From: Methylosinus sp. Ce-a6
GTDB taxonomy: Bacteria; Pseudomonadota; Alphaproteobacteria; Rhizobiales; Beijerinckiaceae
Direction of reading: 5' to 3'
NCBI RefSeq assembly: GCF_009811655.1
Contig: NZ_BGJX01000018.1
Coordinates: 26,244 to 90,243, forward strand
DNA: 64,000 bases
Part shown: one piece after another, positions 62,350 through 64,000 of the stretch
Layout of the letters: each line of letters opens with the position of its first letter
Position numbering within the stretch: position 1 is the first letter of the stretch
Notes under the pieces: model-generated
Seen by the model: only the letters and a program-made list of their open reading frames with translations
The model's database searches: none
Told to the model about the DNA's origin: nothing
Program-made: the position numbers and the translations under genes

Positions 62350-63642
62350 TCATCCCCTGACCTGCCCGGCGCCATGCACGCGATATTTGAACGAGGTGAG
62401 CTGCTCGACGCCCACCGGCCCGCGGGCGTGCATGCGGCCCGTCGCTATGCCGATCTCGGCGCCGAAGCCGAATTCGCCGCCATCGGCGAATTGCGTCGAG
62501 GCGTTGTGCAGCACGATCGCCGAATCGACCTCCGCCATGAAACGCCGCGCCGCAATGTCGTCCTTCGTGACGATGCAATCGGTGTGATGCGAGCCATAGG
62601 TCTCGATATGCGCGATCGCCGCGTCGAGCCCGTCGACGACGCGGGCGGCGATGATGGCGTCGAGATATTCGGCGCGCCAATCCTCTTCCGTCGCGGGCAG
62701 CACGCGCGCGTCCGCCGCCTGCGTCGCCGCGTCGCCGCGCACCTCGCAGCCGGCGTCGAGCAGCATTTTCACCAGCGGCGAAAGATGCGTCGCCGCGCAG
62801 GCGCGATCGACGAGCAGCGTCTCGGCGGCGCCGCAGACGCCGGTGCGGCGCAGCTTGGCGTTCAGCAATATGCGCTTCGCCATGTCGAGATCGGCCTGCG
62901 CATGGACGAAGACATGCACAATGCCCTCGAGATGGGCGAAGACCGGCACGCGCGCCTCGTGCTGCACCCGCGCGACGAGGCTCTTGCCGCCGCGCGGCAC
63001 GATGACGTCCACATTGCCGTCGAGCCCGGCGAGCATGGCTCCGACGGCGGCGCGATCGGCGACGGGCACGAGCGAGATCGCCGCCTCCGGCAGGCCCGCG
63101 GCGGCGAGGCCGGCGACGAGACATTGGTGAACCACGCGCGAGGAGCGCAGGCTCTCGGAGCCGCCGCGCAGAATGGCGGCGTTGCCGGCCTTGAGACAGA
63201 GTCCGCCGGCGTCGGCGGTGACATTGGGCCGGCTCTCATAAATGACGCCGATGACGCCGAGCGGCGTCGCGACGCGCTCGATGAGGAGGCCGTTCGGCCG
63301 CTCGAAGGCGGCGAGCAGGCGGCCGACGGGATCGGGCAGATCGGCGATCTCCTCGAGACCGCGGGCCATCGCCTCGACGCGCGACGGATCGAGCGTCAGC
63401 CGATCGAGAAAGGAGGCGGCGGTTCCGCGGCTTTGCGCCTCCGCCACATCGAGCGCATTGGCGGAGAGGAGCTCGCCCGCGCGTCGGCGCAGCTCGGCCG
63501 CCGCCGCGCGCAGCGCCTCGTTCTTCGTCTTCGCCGGGGCGAGCGCCACCGCTCGCGCCGCCAGCCTCGCATTACGGCCGAGCTCGGCCATCAGCTCGCC
63601 TATGTCCTGCTCGCTCGTCGGCGCCGCTTCCGCTCTCGCCAT
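62350..63642 (-). CDS. proA: Gamma-glutamyl phosphate reductase
   Basis: A 430-residue NADPH-dependent enzyme reducing gamma-glutamyl phosphate in proline synthesis. It contains [52 protein letters not shown] and the catalytic cysteine in [18 protein letters not shown] at 63642 gives normal length, and the 90 upstream codons have unusual composition. proB is not visible. Confidence 0.96.
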   Translation of the reverse strand: MARAEAAPTSEQDIGELMAELGRNARLAARAVALAPAKTKNEALRAAAAELRRRAGELLSANALDVAEAQSRGTAASFLDRLTLDPSRVEAMARGLEEIADLPDPVGRLLAAFERPNGLLIERVATPLGVIGVIYESRPNVTADAGGLCLKAGNAAILRGGSESLRSSRVVHQCLVAGLAAAGLPEAAISLVPVADRAAVGAMLAGLDGNVDVIVPRGGKSLVARVQHEARVPVFAHLEGIVHVFVHAQADLDMAKRILLNAKLRRTGVCGAAETLLVDRACAATHLSPLVKMLLDAGCEVRGDAATQAADARVLPATEEDWRAEYLDAIIAARVVDGLDAAIAHIETYGSHHTDCIVTKDDIAARRFMAEVDSAIVLHNASTQFADGGEFGFGAEIGIATGRMHARGPVGVEQLTSFKYRVHGAGQVRG

Positions 63643-63924
63643 CTCGTCTCGCCCTCGCCTTCCGCCTCGATCCGCTACCATGAAACCCGCCGCCGCCGAA
63701 AGCCGCCGGGCCGAAGGGCTTGCCAGGCGACCGCCCTTTCTGTAATCCGCGAGGGCGTAGGCCCGGGCTTTGGCGGCGTCGCCGATGGCGCAGCTCTCTG
63801 CCGAGGCGGCGCTTTTCGACCGGCCGATGCATTCTTCGGGCGTATGCGGCGAGAAACGGCTGGGGCAGGGGTCTCGGCGCGCGGCTGCGCCCCTCGACCC
63901 GCTCCGCCGCAATGAGGTTCTTCT

Positions 63925-64000
63925 ATGACGAAACGCGCATTGTTGACGGGCGTCACCGGGCAGGACGGGGCCTATCTCGCACAGCTTCTGCTCGGCGAGG
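63925..64000 (+). CDS. gmd: GDP-mannose 4,6-dehydratase, 5' end (truncated by window)
   Basis: The last 76 bases encode [20 protein letters not shown] and LLLGE, the N-terminal NAD(P) Rossmann loop ([11 protein letters not shown]) of Gmd, which makes GDP-4-keto-6-deoxymannose for fucose- or rhamnose-type polysaccharides. The ribosome site is weak (gcaatgaggttc). The gene runs past the window edge. Confidence 0.82.
   Translation, partial: MTKRALLTGVTGQDGAYLAQLLLGE

Noticed and set aside
63643..63924. Minus-strand extension of proA by 90 codons
   Set aside because: The extension is not homologous to ProA N-termini and the composition is atypical; ATG at 63642 gives normal length.

Overview
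The window is GC-rich, densely coded chromosomal DNA from an alphaproteobacterium, most likely a Hyphomicrobiales (Rhizobiales) member. The evidence is the aerobic (cobG-type) cobalamin operon behind a B12 riboswitch, an ExoR-like Sel1 protein, a FeuP/FeuQ-like two-component pair, a NifO-like ArsC-fold protein, CbtAB, and strong third-position G/C. A methanotroph/methylotroph of the Methylocystaceae would fit, but no methane- or methanol-oxidation gene lies here, so that is inference.

Layout. 1-1055 is the end of a prophage-like module (DUF4376-like protein, M15 endolysin, holin-like peptide). 1156-4098 holds a secreted protein, a two-component system and a lipoprotein, then tRNA-Leu(TAA). 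4384-9359 is housekeeping (polytopic membrane protein, gpt, CinA-like, map, radC). 9360-10502 is a less GC-rich insert with a gene remnant and a DUF2335 protein. 10622-18027 carries an MFS pump, rlmE, a YddA/BacA-type ABC exporter, accA and an L,D-transpeptidase. 18241-18333 is a candidate sRNA. 18313-31050 is one minus-strand operon, cbtB-cbtA-cobW-cobN-cobG-cobH-cobI-cobJ-cobL-cobE-cobM-cobB, whose genes are mostly joined by 4-bp start/stop overlaps, behind a cobalamin riboswitch at about 31110-31280. On the other side are an MNT gene, a truncated HEPN gene and cobO.

32648-43741 contains mntH, exoR-like, a small membrane peptide, serA-serC, an outer-membrane barrel protein, a sugar-phosphate transferase and an HNH gene. 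43772-51719 contains a HerA-like ATPase, SCO protein, YgjP-type metallopeptidase, NifO-like protein, pta-ackA and an outer-membrane protein. 51835-56471 is a pheS-pheT operon split by a two-gene module that includes a HEPN protein. 56506-64000 holds a Tat-exported flavoenzyme, fabH, rimO, nadD, proA and the first codons of gmd.

The most unusual signal is repetitive palindromic DNA. Three dispersed families (A, 4 copies; B, 2 copies; C, 3 copies) sit mostly just after stop codons. One family C copy lies in frame inside cobE and adds about 64 codons. Unrelated palindromic elements also lie in frame inside cobN and cobG of the same operon. Neither cobK nor cobF is in the operon.
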